Positions 9,521-19,114 of a stretch of DNA of 64,000 bases are shown piece by piece (positions within the stretch are counted from its first letter, which is position 1; the number at the start of each line of letters is the position of its first letter). The notes under the pieces were generated by a model, which made no database searches, was not told where the DNA came from, and saw only the letters and a program-made list of their open reading frames with translations. The stretch comes from Frateuria aurantia DSM 6220 (GTDB lineage: Bacteria > Pseudomonadota > Gammaproteobacteria > Xanthomonadales > Rhodanobacteraceae), in assembly GCF_000242255.2 (NCBI RefSeq), contig NC_017033.1, positions 3,297,110-3,361,109 on the forward strand, read 5' to 3'. Position numbers and translations under genes: made by a program.

Positions 9521-10753
9521 ATGCACGGCTACATTCTGGAAATGCTGGGTCAGTTGCTGCGCTGGCTGCATGTCGTCGCCGCCATGGCCTGGGTCGGCGA
9601 GTCCTTCTATTTCGTGGCGCTGGATCAGGGATTGCAGTCACCGCGACATGCAGGGCCTGCCGGCATCGCTGGTGAGTCCTGGTCGGTGCATGGCGGCGGC
9701 TTCTACCACAAGCAAAAGTACATGGTCGCACCCGCCGTCATGCCTGAGGTGCTGCATTGGTCGAAGTGGAAGGCCTACGCCACCTGGCTGTCAGGCTTCG
9801 CCCTGCTGCTCAGCCTGTATATGCTGCAGCCCGACCTGTATTTGATCGATCCGGCCGTCGCGCCCCTGCGTGCTCCGTTGGCGATTGCCCTGGCGCTCGG
9901 AATCCTGCTGCTGGGATGGCTGGTCTATGACGGTTTCTGCCGCATTCTGGGCGACCGGAACCGGTTGATCGCCTTGCTTCTGGGTCTGTGGATGCTGGCC
10001 ATCGACTGGCTGGACTGCCATCTCTTTGCCGGACGTGCGGCCTGGCTGCTGACGGGCGCGGTGATGGCCAGCATCATGTCGGCCAACGTATTTTTCGTGA
10101 TCATCCCCGGCCAGCGCCGCATGGTCGATGCCATGGCGCGAGGCGAAACGCCGGACCCCGAATTCGGCCGGCGCGGCAAACAACGGTCGGTGCACAATAC
10201 CTACCTCACCTTGCCCGTCGTCTTCGCCATGCTCAGCAATCATTTCGCCATCGGCTATGCCCGTCCCGACAACTGGCTGATGCTCGCCCTGATCATGCTG
10301 GGAGGCGCCCTGATCCGGCAATTTTTCGTGCTGTACCACGGCGGCCGTCGGGTCTGGTGGCTCCCTGCGGGAGGCACCGTGGCCATCGTCGCCGCGCTGG
10401 CCGTCGCCTCTCCGCCCAGTATCGGCACCGCCAGCCGGCCGCCGCCCCGGGCATCCGTCGCCGCTGCCGACTCGACGAGCCAGCCAGCGCCGACGCCCCA
10501 GATCATGGCCCTGCTCGCGCGGCGCTGTGCGGCCTGCCACGCCAGCCATCCCACCATGATGGCCACCGCGCCGAAAGGCCTCGACTTCCAGCAGCCGGCT
10601 GTCGTCGCTCGCCACGCCTATGAAATCTACAGTCAGGCCGCCCTGCTGCGCGCCATGCCATTGGGCAATATCACCCACATGACCGACGAAGAACGGGTCC
10701 TGCTGGCCCAGTGGTACCAGTCACGCACCCGCACCACGAGAGTCTCGCCATGA
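9521..10753 (+). CDS. puuD: Membrane-bound cytochrome c urate oxidase PuuD
   Basis: A 410-residue integral membrane enzyme: an N-terminal block of about eight hydrophobic helices starting LGQLLRWLHVVAAMAWVGESFYFVALD, with conserved histidines, then a proline/alanine-rich linker and a C-terminal cytochrome c domain with the haem motif CAACH near residue 336 and a distal methionine (LRAMPLGNITHMT). PuuD oxidises urate to 5-hydroxyisourate and delivers electrons to the respiratory chain rather than directly to oxygen, avoiding hydrogen peroxide. It overlaps the allantoicase start by ATGA. This is the only urate oxidase in the locus. Confidence 0.94.
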   Translation: MHGYILEMLGQLLRWLHVVAAMAWVGESFYFVALDQGLQSPRHAGPAGIAGESWSVHGGGFYHKQKYMVAPAVMPEVLHWSKWKAYATWLSGFALLLSLYMLQPDLYLIDPAVAPLRAPLAIALALGILLLGWLVYDGFCRILGDRNRLIALLLGLWMLAIDWLDCHLFAGRAAWLLTGAVMASIMSANVFFVIIPGQRRMVDAMARGETPDPEFGRRGKQRSVHNTYLTLPVVFAMLSNHFAIGYARPDNWLMLALIMLGGALIRQFFVLYHGGRRVWWLPAGGTVAIVAALAVASPPSIGTASRPPPRASVAAADSTSQPAPTPQIMALLARRCAACHASHPTMMATAPKGLDFQQPAVVARHAYEIYSQAALLRAMPLGNITHMTDEERVLLAQWYQSRTRTTRVSP

Positions 10754-11766
10754 GCCTTGCTTCGAAGCTGCCTGAACATGCCCCGGATTTCGCCCGTCGC
10801 TACGTCAATCTGGCCGATGCCCGTCTGGGAGCCGCAGCCGTCACATGCAGCGATGATTTCTTCGCTCCCATGCAGCGCATGCTGCAAACACCCCCCGCCG
10901 AATTCATTCCAGGCCGGTACGATGATCATGGAAAGTGGATGGATGGATGGGAATCCAGGCGCAGACGAGGCACAGGGCATGACTGGTGCGTTGTCCGACT
11001 GGCCCGTCCCGGCATCATCCACGGGGTGGATCTCGACACCAGTCATTTCACGGGAAACTATCCACCTGCAGCCTCGATCGAAGCTTGCATGCTGGAAAGC
11101 TGCGAGCCTGACGGCAATACGCCCTGGAAGCCGTTGCTGGCCACCGTGCCGCTGAACGGCAACCAGCATCATTACCACGCCACCGCATCAGCCAAGGTTG
11201 TCAGCCATATCCGCCTCCATATCTATCCGGATGGCGGTCTGGCAAGACTGCGCATCTACGGGTCCCCGCGCTACGACCCGGGTGACCGCAGGCCGGACGG
11301 TTTGCAGAACGTGGCTTCCGTCCTGCTCGGCGCTCGAGTCCTCGCCTGCAACAACCAGCATTTCGGCATGGCCTCGCAACTGCTGCTTCCCGATCAGGGC
11401 AAGGATATGGGCGATGGCTGGGAAACCCGCCGCCGACGCGAACCCGGCCACGACTGGTGCATTATTGCCCTGGCTCGACCGGCGACGCTGCGAGAAATCG
11501 AGGTCGACACCGCCTACTTCAAGGGCAATTATCCGGACAGCTGCGGACTGCATGGTGCCCATGTCTCGACCGGAAGCGATGAGGCCATCATCAGCCAGGC
11601 CATGTTCTGGCCTTCGCTGCTGCCACCACAGGCATTGTCGGCCAATGCCTGCCACCGCTTCGAAAAGGCCATCTCCATCCATGATCCCGTCACTCATGTG
11701 CGTTTCGACATCCACCCCGATGGTGGCGTCTCCCGGCTGCGATTGTGGGCGGCCCCCTCGCCGTGA
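10750..11766 (+). CDS. alc: Allantoicase
   Basis: A 338-residue enzyme built from two homologous jelly-roll repeats, visible as W-E-S-R-R-R-R-x-x-G-H-D-W-C-x-V/I and GNYP in each half (around residues 75-110 and 235-270). Allantoicase hydrolyses allantoate to ureidoglycolate and urea. The ATG overlaps the puuD stop (ATGA), and its own stop overlaps the GTG of the next gene (GTGA), so translation is probably coupled along uraH-puuD-alc-allA. Length fits the family. Confidence 0.94.
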   Translation: MSLASKLPEHAPDFARRYVNLADARLGAAAVTCSDDFFAPMQRMLQTPPAEFIPGRYDDHGKWMDGWESRRRRGTGHDWCVVRLARPGIIHGVDLDTSHFTGNYPPAASIEACMLESCEPDGNTPWKPLLATVPLNGNQHHYHATASAKVVSHIRLHIYPDGGLARLRIYGSPRYDPGDRRPDGLQNVASVLLGARVLACNNQHFGMASQLLLPDQGKDMGDGWETRRRREPGHDWCIIALARPATLREIEVDTAYFKGNYPDSCGLHGAHVSTGSDEAIISQAMFWPSLLPPQALSANACHRFEKAISIHDPVTHVRFDIHPDGGVSRLRLWAAPSP

Positions 11767-12263
11767 GACAGCTGCCGCTGGAAATATTGACAGCCGAGTC
11801 TTTCGCCGCCTTTGGACAGGTCATCCGGGCTGATGAACACGCCCAACGTTATCTGATCAACCAGGGATCCACCGAGCGCTTCCATGATCTGGCTGACATC
11901 GACACCGCAACAGGCGATGGACGGACCCTGCTGAGCATCTTCCGCGGCCAGCCACGCATGTGGCCGATACAACTGGACATGCTGGAATGCCACCCCTTGG
12001 GCAGTCAGGCCTTCATGCCACTGAACCGGCATCCCTATGTCGTGGTGGTTGCCCCTGCGGGCCCTCTGGACGAGACCCGCATCCGCGCCTTTCTGGTCAC
12101 GGATGGCAGTGGCGTCAACTACACCCGTGGATGTTGGCACCATCCCCTGCTGGCACTGGAGGCAACCAGTGACTTTCTGGTCATCGACCGCGGAGGAACC
12201 GGCATGAATCTGCAGGAACAGACACTGGATAGCCCCCTGTATCTGGATCCCGCCTCGCTCTGA
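11763..12263 (+). CDS. allA: Ureidoglycolate lyase
   Basis: A 166-residue protein of the AllA family, a small cupin-like enzyme splitting ureidoglycolate to glyoxylate and urea. Segments such as FAAFGQVI, INQGSTERFHDLA, SIFRGQPR, ECHPLGSQAFMPL and GVNYTRGCWHHPLLAL are family-typical and include the metal/substrate histidines. The start is the GTG at 11763 that overlaps the allantoicase stop; an in-frame GTG at 11745 is an alternative. It is the last gene of the urate operon, which therefore ends in glyoxylate. Confidence 0.93.
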   Translation: MRQLPLEILTAESFAAFGQVIRADEHAQRYLINQGSTERFHDLADIDTATGDGRTLLSIFRGQPRMWPIQLDMLECHPLGSQAFMPLNRHPYVVVVAPAGPLDETRIRAFLVTDGSGVNYTRGCWHHPLLALEATSDFLVIDRGGTGMNLQEQTLDSPLYLDPASL

Positions 12264-12886
12264 CCAGGCCTGCCGGAAAAAATACCGTCGTCTTAACGGA
12301 GGCCTGGACGGCTTTCAGATTCTTGTCCACGTCGCCATGCATTTTTGAAAACCATCGGCAGTGCGGATGCAACCGCAGCATCTTGGAAGCCCGTGGAGTG
12401 GCACCTATGGAAAAGCGCATGATGGCGCGTCATCGAAGTCATCGCGCGGCCTTGCGCACGGAGCATTCGCGGATACGACGAAAACTCACAGGATGACCAT
12501 CCAAAGGTCATCGATCAATTGCCAGGCGGATGGACGCCCATCCAAATATCCCAACCTGACTGTCCAGGCCCGGAAATATCCTGCGAAGACACAAATAAGA
12601 ACCTCACCACTCGATCGGCGATGCCGGCCTGTCATCTGTCATTCAGGCCGTGAGCCGCATCCATTTCAACACACCATCCCGAACACCTGTCACCACCCCA
12701 CCTTGTCGATTCATTATTTCAAGGAGGTCTTTACACCCGTGCGTGACAAAGCAAGTCCAACCTGCGACGAATCAATACCGACATATCCAGCGCTCATCCG
12801 ATGGCCCGCGCATACCCATCAATGCCAAGGCAGGCGTACCCGCCTTCTCTGTCGCCATCTATCACCTTGCCAGGGGCCATAAAGCC
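12264..12886. other. Gene-free spacer after allA
   Basis: About 620 bases between allA and the porin terminator. Short open frames occur but none has a plausible ribosome site together with protein-like composition. No clear hairpin with a T run follows allA itself. I see no tRNA, repeat or recognisable operator here. Confidence 0.4.
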
Positions 12887-12915
12887 AAAGGCCCTGATCG
12901 AGGATCAGGGCCTTT
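12887..12915 (-). terminator. Rho-independent terminator of the oprB-like gene
   Basis: A 13-bp perfect stem AAAGGCCCTGATC / GATCAGGGCCTTT with a three-base loop lies about 40 bp beyond the stop of the minus-strand porin gene. The flanking A/T bases in the stem could act in either direction, so it may also stop read-through from allA. Confidence 0.75.
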
Positions 12916-12954
12916 GCATCATGACCAAGCGAGCCGCGCCCGCAAAGCCCTCTC

Positions 12955-14283
12955 TCAGAACACGATCGTGGTCTTCAGATCCACCACCACCGCATCATGG
13001 GTGTTGGTGGAGCCGCCTACATGGCGGATGTACTGCAGGCCGGGCTGAAAGGCCAACGAGTGCAGCGGCGCCCAGTGATAGAACAGCTCGGTCACATATT
13101 CATAACTGTCGCCGAACGGTACCGCATCGTGTGGGTGCAGAGCGTTGTACATGCGCTGATAGGCGGCCTGAAGCGAACTGGCCTTGTCCGCGGCGACACC
13201 CAGGCCGACGATATCGTCGGGCCGGTTGAATGGAGAGTGGTATTCGAAGGCCACCGTCATCTGCTGACTGATCGGACCCGAAGTGCGGCGATCACCCGTG
13301 GTCGCTCGCACGCTGACATCCAGCCCCTTGCCGCCATCCTCACCGGTCAGCTGTTGACGCACTGCGATATAGCCGCTGTAGGATTGGTTGTGCCACTGGG
13401 CCGTCTTCCCTGTCAGGGCGCGCGGCTGGCCGTCGACATCGTTGTACAGGTCCGGAAGGCCGGCAGAATTGAAGACCAGACCCAGCTTGTAGCTGCCCGA
13501 CAGACCGTTCAGCTTGGGTGTCCAGCCGAATTCCAGCGGCAGGATCAGACCGGTGGTTCCGCCAGGGAAGTTGATCTTCCAGGCGCTCTTGCGCATCCAC
13601 TCATTGTCGATATAGGTCGGGTTCTGCTGATAGACGCCCAGCTGGACATAGGTGTCCTTCGAGGTCTGATATTTGATGCGGGTCATCCACACGCTGGTCG
13701 GCCAGTTGAACCAGTACCGGCCAAACACGTTGCCTTCGTTCGAGCCGCACAGTGCCAGGCTCTGGAAGTCGCACACGCTGTAGCCGAAGTCGCCATTCTC
13801 GCCGTCCCGACCGATCTTGATCGCCAGCCGCTGATTGAAGAAACTGCGCTCAAGCACCATCCGGGTCAGCCAGGTGGTCTGGCCACGGCCGTACAGCTCC
13901 TGAGTCTGCTGCAGATTGCCCAAACCGGCATCGGCATCCAGATTGCGACCGTTGCGGTTGGTGATGATGGTCTGGAAGGTGGTGTCATGCCAGCCCCACA
14001 GCTTGTCCAGATCCAGCTTGACGCCCCCCATCCACTGATCGGTCGCACGCGAGATCTGGCGATCTCCCCCCTCGAAATTGTGGCCGGCTTCATTGGTATA
14101 ACCGAAGTCGAAGTGAATGCCTTTGTCTTCCAGACGGCTGCGAGTGCCGTTCCAGTCACCAAACAGATAGGGACGGCTGACAATATCCCCGTCATCGGCC
14201 CGTCCGGGCTGGCTCCAGCCCAGACCGGCCATGCCCAGCGCGGCCACGGCCAGCAATGCACCACCACTACGAGTCACACTCAT
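12955..14283 (-). CDS. Carbohydrate-selective porin, OprB family
   Basis: About 442 residues with a signal peptide (GGALLAVAALGMAGLGW) and a beta-barrel of alternating aromatic/polar strands ending in the outer-membrane signature phenylalanine (DLKTTIVF). The early PYLFGDWNGTRSRLEDKGI segment is the hallmark of OprB porins, where it opens the mature chain. Such channels pass glucose and other sugars or polyols into the periplasm. The start at 14283 follows GAGAGG. The gene is divergent from the three-subunit dehydrogenase at 15089-18971, suggesting it feeds substrate to it. Confidence 0.9.
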   Translation of the reverse strand: MSVTRSGGALLAVAALGMAGLGWSQPGRADDGDIVSRPYLFGDWNGTRSRLEDKGIHFDFGYTNEAGHNFEGGDRQISRATDQWMGGVKLDLDKLWGWHDTTFQTIITNRNGRNLDADAGLGNLQQTQELYGRGQTTWLTRMVLERSFFNQRLAIKIGRDGENGDFGYSVCDFQSLALCGSNEGNVFGRYWFNWPTSVWMTRIKYQTSKDTYVQLGVYQQNPTYIDNEWMRKSAWKINFPGGTTGLILPLEFGWTPKLNGLSGSYKLGLVFNSAGLPDLYNDVDGQPRALTGKTAQWHNQSYSGYIAVRQQLTGEDGGKGLDVSVRATTGDRRTSGPISQQMTVAFEYHSPFNRPDDIVGLGVAADKASSLQAAYQRMYNALHPHDAVPFGDSYEYVTELFYHWAPLHSLAFQPGLQYIRHVGGSTNTHDAVVVDLKTTIVF

Positions 14284-15088
14284 CCAAAGCCTCTCACTAT
14301 CCAATGATTTCTGCATGTACGCGGCATCGACCCGCCGGTCTCGGCCCGAGTCAAATGCAGCGATGATCAAGTTTTTGAGCCCCGGTGCAGGTCTGAAGAT
14401 CGCGATGCAGGCGACTCCCGTATCCCATCGGGTGCCTTGCATTCCGGTATCTTGCTCCGCACCGACTGTTCAGCCATCCATTTCCGGGCCACCCGGACCT
14501 CGGACCGACAAGCTGGGAAACACGGTATTTCAGGAAGGTCTCCCCTCGTCGCGTGAAATACGCGTCAAGGAATTACGTTCACACTCTAACGTGATTCGAA
14601 CGGGAAGGCGACAAAATGCTGCACCCGAATGTGCAACAGATTCTGACGATCTGAAAGATCCGTTTGCCCGGGCAGTTTCGCAGAAAAAACGGCCGGCCGC
14701 ATCCGCGACCATGATCTGAAACGATGAAGTAACTCTCGAAACAACAAGGCATTGTAAAAATCGCCGCCAAAATAATGCGACATATTGACTCATGCTGGGG
14801 CGCCACCCACGCAGCCCTCACGCCCCCTGACGACATCATACTTCTGCCGCCAAGTCATCATAGGAGTGACGCCCATTACCCGCCAAAACAATTGATTGCA
14901 TCGAATGGTCTTGACCGATTTGACGCAGAGTCAGGCTGCCGCATGTCCGTATGTCGCATACGACGAAAAAACCCGTATTTATCTCGATCTAAATTTTCTC
15001 TTGCAGGCTCAGAACAGAGGCGTAGGATGCCCGCCATCGCGGCAAAGTGTCCCGCTGCCGCCCCTGCCAAACATCAGGACCGACCTCA
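14284..15088. other. Divergent intergenic region between porin and dehydrogenase genes
   Basis: About 800 bases with lower G+C than the neighbours, holding the presumed promoters of the porin (leftward) and dehydrogenase operon (rightward). Short frames present are not protein-like. A small inverted repeat ACGTT-8-AACGT occurs near 14573-14592. No regulator gene is present and no operator is recognised. Confidence 0.4.
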
Positions 15089-15670
15089 ATGGATGACCAA
15101 CGTAGCGCGCCTTCGCCAACCCCGGACAGCATCGATGCACGCGGCATGGCTCGCCGCAATTTGCTGCGCAACTCGGGTGCAGCAGTCGCTGGTCTTGCGC
15201 TTGCCGCCAGCGGCGTTCAGGCGCAATCCCGGGTGCCTGCCGCGCCGACTGCCGCCGATCCCAAGCGACTGGATACCTTCTATCGCCTGTCCCGACTGCT
15301 GACGGGGCACGAAGATCTCGACCTCACCGTCGGTGAACATCTGTACGGCGCCATGCTCAAGCTCAATCCCGCCTTCGCCAGTCAGGTAGAGGAGTTGAGC
15401 CAGTACGCCAGCAGTCACAAGCTCGATACGGTGGAAGCGCTGGAGGCCGCCCTCAAGGGCCAGCCCCTGCATGCTCCGCTGATGGCCATCATCAGCGCCT
15501 GGTACAGCGGCGTCGTGGAGCCGGGCACCAGCGCCACCGTCTATGCCTATGAGCGCGCACTGATGTATCAGATGTCACGCGACGGCATGGTCATTCCGAC
15601 CTATGCCCACAACGGCCCCAACTATTGGGTGGCCGAACCGCCACCGCTGGACCGACTGCCGGTGTTCTGA
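15089..15670 (+). CDS. Sugar/polyol dehydrogenase small subunit (FAD-SLDH type), Tat-exported
   Basis: A 193-residue protein with a twin-arginine export signal (MARRNLLRNSGAAVAGLALAAS, residues about 20-41) and a helical domain of the family found as small subunit of membrane-bound sorbitol, fructose and gluconate dehydrogenases (LLTGHEDLDLTVGEHLY, ISAWYSGVVEPG, MYQMSRDGMVIPTY, NYWVAEPP). It acts as a chaperone-like partner that co-exports the flavoprotein, which has no signal of its own. The start at 15089 follows AGGA. First gene of a three-gene unit. Confidence 0.88.
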   Translation: MDDQRSAPSPTPDSIDARGMARRNLLRNSGAAVAGLALAASGVQAQSRVPAAPTAADPKRLDTFYRLSRLLTGHEDLDLTVGEHLYGAMLKLNPAFASQVEELSQYASSHKLDTVEALEAALKGQPLHAPLMAIISAWYSGVVEPGTSATVYAYERALMYQMSRDGMVIPTYAHNGPNYWVAEPPPLDRLPVF

Positions 15671-15774
15671 ACACTGACCTGTCACCGCGCGCATATCGAT
15701 ATCAGGGTCAAGCCCGCCCGGAAGCCCCGTCTACCGCGCAGCGGCCAATGAATCAACTACCGGAGAGCAAGTCC

Positions 15775-17262
15775 TTGCCACTGGATCAGCCAAGCCAGAT
15801 GCGTCCCATCCAGCACCGCATCGCCACTTTTGTCGCCATCGCCCTCAGCACCTGCAGCATGGCCGCAGCATCATCCGCCTTTGCCCAGGAAAAGACGCCG
15901 ATCTCGGCACCTCCGGCACAGGCCATCAAGCAGGACCCCATCGAGCGCGGCAAGTACCTCGCGATCGCGGCGGACTGCGCCGCCTGTCATACCGTCCCGG
16001 GCAGTACCCAGCTGTTTGCCGGCGGTTATGCCATCGACTCGCCGATGGGCAAGATCTACTCGTCCAACATCACCCCTTCCAAACAGTACGGCATCGGCAA
16101 CTACACAGAAGCCCAGTTTGCCGCCGCAGTGCGTGACGGTGTGAATGCCAAGGGCGAGCATCTGTATCCGGCGATGCCTTACCCCTCGTATGCCGCACTG
16201 ACCGATGACGACATCTCGGCGCTCTACGCCTATTTCATGAACGGCGTGAAGCCGGTCGAGGCACCTGCGCCCGAGACCAGGCTGCCGTTCCCGTTCAATA
16301 TCCGTGCCTCGATGCTGGGCTGGAATCTGCTGAATCTCAGCAGCAAGCGCTTCACCCCCGATCCGTCCAAGCCGGCGGACTGGAATCGCGGCAAGTATCT
16401 GGTCGACGACCTGGCCCACTGCAGCGAATGCCATACCCCTCGCAATGCGCTGATGGCACTGCAGGGCGGTTCGGCTCTGTACAGCGGCAGCCAGCTGGGC
16501 AGCTGGCACGCGCCCAACATCACCAGCGACAAAGTCAGCGGTATCGGCGGCTGGAGCGACCAGGAACTGGCCACCTATCTGAAGACCGGCCATCTCGATG
16601 GCAAGGCCCAGGCGGCCGGACCGATGGCCGAAGCCATCACCAACAGCCTGCAGCATCTGACCGACGGCGATATCCACGACATCATCGTCTATCTGCGCAG
16701 CCTGCCCGCGGTCGCAACCCCGGGCCAGACCAGCCCCTCGTATGCGCAAGGTCAGCCATCGGATGCCGAGGCCGATACCATGGGCACCCCGATCCTGGTC
16801 GACAATGTCGCCCATATGTCGGGTGAAGAGCTGTATCTCAACACCTGTGCCAGCTGTCACCAGGCCGACGGCAAGGGTACCGCGGATGGTTTTTATCCGT
16901 CCCTGGTGCACAACACCGCGGTGGGTGGCAGCTCGCCGGACAATCTGATCGCCACCATCCTGTTCGGTGTCGAGCGCGATGCCGGCGGCAAGCATACCCT
17001 GATGCCCGGCTTCGGCCCCGGCTCGGAAGTCCAGGAACTCAGCGATACCGAAGTCGCCACCCTCGCCAACTATGTGCTCAAGCAGTATGGCAATGCCTCG
17101 CTCACGGTCACAGCCGCTGACGTGGCCACCGTGCGTCAGGGCGGTCCCACGCCGCTGATCGCCAAGGTCGCCGCGCCCGGCGCCTGGGCCGGCATCGTCG
17201 TCGCCATCATCGTGGTGCTGCTGCTGATCGGGCTGATTGCCCGTCGCAAGCGCAGCCACTGA
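15775..17262 (+). CDS. Triheme cytochrome c subunit of the membrane-bound dehydrogenase
   Basis: A cytochrome of about 495 residues with a cleavable signal (IATFVAIALSTCSMAAASSAFA) and three haem c motifs, CAACH, CSECH and CASCH near residues 68, 216 and 358, each followed by a distal methionine region, then a single C-terminal membrane helix (WAGIVVAIIVVLLLIGLIA) and basic tail. It passes electrons from the flavoprotein to ubiquinone. I favour the TTG at 15775 because GGAGAG lies 9 bases upstream; ATG codons at 15748 and 15799 are alternatives. Order small subunit, cytochrome, flavoprotein differs from some acetic acid bacteria. Confidence 0.9.
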   Translation: MPLDQPSQMRPIQHRIATFVAIALSTCSMAAASSAFAQEKTPISAPPAQAIKQDPIERGKYLAIAADCAACHTVPGSTQLFAGGYAIDSPMGKIYSSNITPSKQYGIGNYTEAQFAAAVRDGVNAKGEHLYPAMPYPSYAALTDDDISALYAYFMNGVKPVEAPAPETRLPFPFNIRASMLGWNLLNLSSKRFTPDPSKPADWNRGKYLVDDLAHCSECHTPRNALMALQGGSALYSGSQLGSWHAPNITSDKVSGIGGWSDQELATYLKTGHLDGKAQAAGPMAEAITNSLQHLTDGDIHDIIVYLRSLPAVATPGQTSPSYAQGQPSDAEADTMGTPILVDNVAHMSGEELYLNTCASCHQADGKGTADGFYPSLVHNTAVGGSSPDNLIATILFGVERDAGGKHTLMPGFGPGSEVQELSDTEVATLANYVLKQYGNASLTVTAADVATVRQGGPTPLIAKVAAPGAWAGIVVAIIVVLLLIGLIARRKRSH

Positions 17263-17339
17263 CCCATCCGGACTACCAGGCAACCATTCGGCGGTCGGTC
17301 GCCACCGGCCACCGCCACACTGTTTAGCAAGAGGTATTT

Positions 17340-18971
17340 ATGGCAAACGAATTATCCGCTGACGTGGTCGTGGTCGGCTCCGGCATCTGCGGCTCCTTTG
17401 TCGCCTATGAACTGGCCAAGGCCGGACTGTCGGTACTGATCCTTGAAGCCGGTCCGCGCCGCGAGCGTACCCAGACCGTGCAGAATTTCCGCAACCTGCC
17501 TCCCGGCAACAAGGCTGTGTCGGACTACGACTCGCTGTATCCGACTGTTCCCTGGGCCCTGCATTCGGTCTATGCACCACCCAACGGCTACCCCCAGGTT
17601 TCCGGACCGGATGCCCATGCCTACCAGCAGAACATTCTGCGCGGCGTCGGCGGCACCACCTGGCACTGGGCGGCTTCCAGCTGGCGCTTCCTGCCCAACG
17701 ACATGCAGCTGAAGTCGAAATTCGGTGTTGGTCGCGACTGGGCTGTCACCTATGACGAACTGGAAGACTACTACTACCACGCGGAAGTCGAGATGGGCGT
17801 CAATGGCCCCAACGACACCACGCTGAAGTATGTCGCTCCCCGCAAAAAGCCCTTCCCGATGGAGCCGATGCCCTATGGCCCGGCCGACCGCAAGTTCACC
17901 GAGGTGGTGGCCAAGGCCGGTTACGAGAACACTCCGGTGCCGCAGGGCCGCAACAGCCGCCCTTACGATGGTCGTCCGCAGTGCTGCGGCAACAACAACT
18001 GCATGCCGATCTGCCCGATCGGTGCGATGTATCACGGCTATTACCACACGGTGAAAGCCGAGAAGCTGGGTGCGCGCATCATCGAGAACGCGGTGGTCTA
18101 CAAGATCGACACCAATGCGGCCAACGACATCACGGCCATGCATTACTACGATCCGAACAAGGTTTCCCACAAGGTGACCGCCAAGACCTTCGTGATCGCC
18201 GGCAACGGCATCGAGACGCCGAAGCTGCTGCTGCTGGCCGCCAATGATCGCAATCCCAACGGCATTGCCAACAGCTCCGACCAGGTCGGTCGCAACATGA
18301 TGGACCATCCGGGCATCCTGATGAGCTTCCAGGCGGCCGAACCGATCTGGACCGGCGGCGGCTCGGTGCAGATGAGCTCGATCACCAATTTCCGCGACGG
18401 CGACTTCCGCAGTGACCATGCCGCGATCCAGATCGGCATGAACAACACCGCGCAGAACCTGAAGGCCGGCGTGGCCGCGCTGAAGATGGGTCTGGTCGGC
18501 AAGGCGCTGGACATGGAAATCCGTCGTCGCGCCGCCTGCGGCATGGACATCTATGTCAACCATGACGTGCTGCCGAACCCGGACAACCGTCTGCGCCTCA
18601 GCACCGACCACAAGGACGGCCTGGGCATCCCCTACCCGCATATCACTTATGACGTGGGTGAATACGTCCGCAAGGCCGCCGTGACCTCGCGCCAGCATCT
18701 GCAGAAGATCGCCAGCCTGTTCGGTGCCACCGAAATCGACATGACCCCGTATTTCAACCCGAACAACCACATCATGGGCGGGACGATCATGGGACATGAC
18801 CCGAAGGACTCGGTGGTCGACAAGTGGATGCGCACCCATGACCACAAGAACCTGTTCCTGGCCACCGGTGGCGCCATGGCCTCGGCCGGTACCGTCAATG
18901 GCACCCTGAGCATGGTGGCCTTGTCACTGCGCGCCGCCGAACAGATCAAGCGCGATCTGCAGCACGGCTGA
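17340..18971 (+). CDS. GMC-type FAD dehydrogenase large subunit (sorbitol/gluconate/fructose dehydrogenase type)
   Basis: A 543-residue flavoprotein of the glucose-methanol-choline family. The N-terminal Rossmann motif VVGSGICGSFVAYELAKAG binds FAD, GVGGTTWHWAA is the FAD-covering loop, a cysteine cluster CCGNNNCMPICPIG (C215, C216, C221, C225) matches the 3Fe-4S site of related glucose and fructose dehydrogenases, and the C-terminal HIMGGT / GTVNGTLSM segments hold the catalytic histidine and asparagine. It oxidises a sugar, polyol or sugar acid at the periplasmic face; the exact substrate cannot be told from sequence. The ribosome site AAGAGG precedes the ATG. Confidence 0.9.
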   Translation: MANELSADVVVVGSGICGSFVAYELAKAGLSVLILEAGPRRERTQTVQNFRNLPPGNKAVSDYDSLYPTVPWALHSVYAPPNGYPQVSGPDAHAYQQNILRGVGGTTWHWAASSWRFLPNDMQLKSKFGVGRDWAVTYDELEDYYYHAEVEMGVNGPNDTTLKYVAPRKKPFPMEPMPYGPADRKFTEVVAKAGYENTPVPQGRNSRPYDGRPQCCGNNNCMPICPIGAMYHGYYHTVKAEKLGARIIENAVVYKIDTNAANDITAMHYYDPNKVSHKVTAKTFVIAGNGIETPKLLLLAANDRNPNGIANSSDQVGRNMMDHPGILMSFQAAEPIWTGGGSVQMSSITNFRDGDFRSDHAAIQIGMNNTAQNLKAGVAALKMGLVGKALDMEIRRRAACGMDIYVNHDVLPNPDNRLRLSTDHKDGLGIPYPHITYDVGEYVRKAAVTSRQHLQKIASLFGATEIDMTPYFNPNNHIMGGTIMGHDPKDSVVDKWMRTHDHKNLFLATGGAMASAGTVNGTLSMVALSLRAAEQIKRDLQHG

Positions 18972-18995
18972 TCGCCCAGCGCTGACGAAACCGCG

Positions 18996-19025
18996 GGCGC
19001 CTCTGTGATCCAGGGGCGCCTTTTT
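18996..19025 (+). terminator. Rho-independent terminator of the dehydrogenase operon
   Basis: Stem GGCGCCTCT / AGGGGCGCC (one G-T pair) with a seven-base loop followed by TTTTT, 24 bp after the flavoprotein stop. Confidence 0.8.
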
Positions 19026-19114
19026 CATGGGTGGACCAGTCTGACACGCATCTCGGACTGGCCAAGCCTGCGGGATTAAACATAAACTGCCGAAAACCCT
19101 GCGGCGGCGGCCTC

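Noticed and set aside
17352-18845. Long minus-strand open frame opposite the GMC dehydrogenase
   Set aside because: High G+C antisense frame with valine/histidine/glycine-rich, non-protein-like composition; the plus strand encodes a complete flavoprotein.
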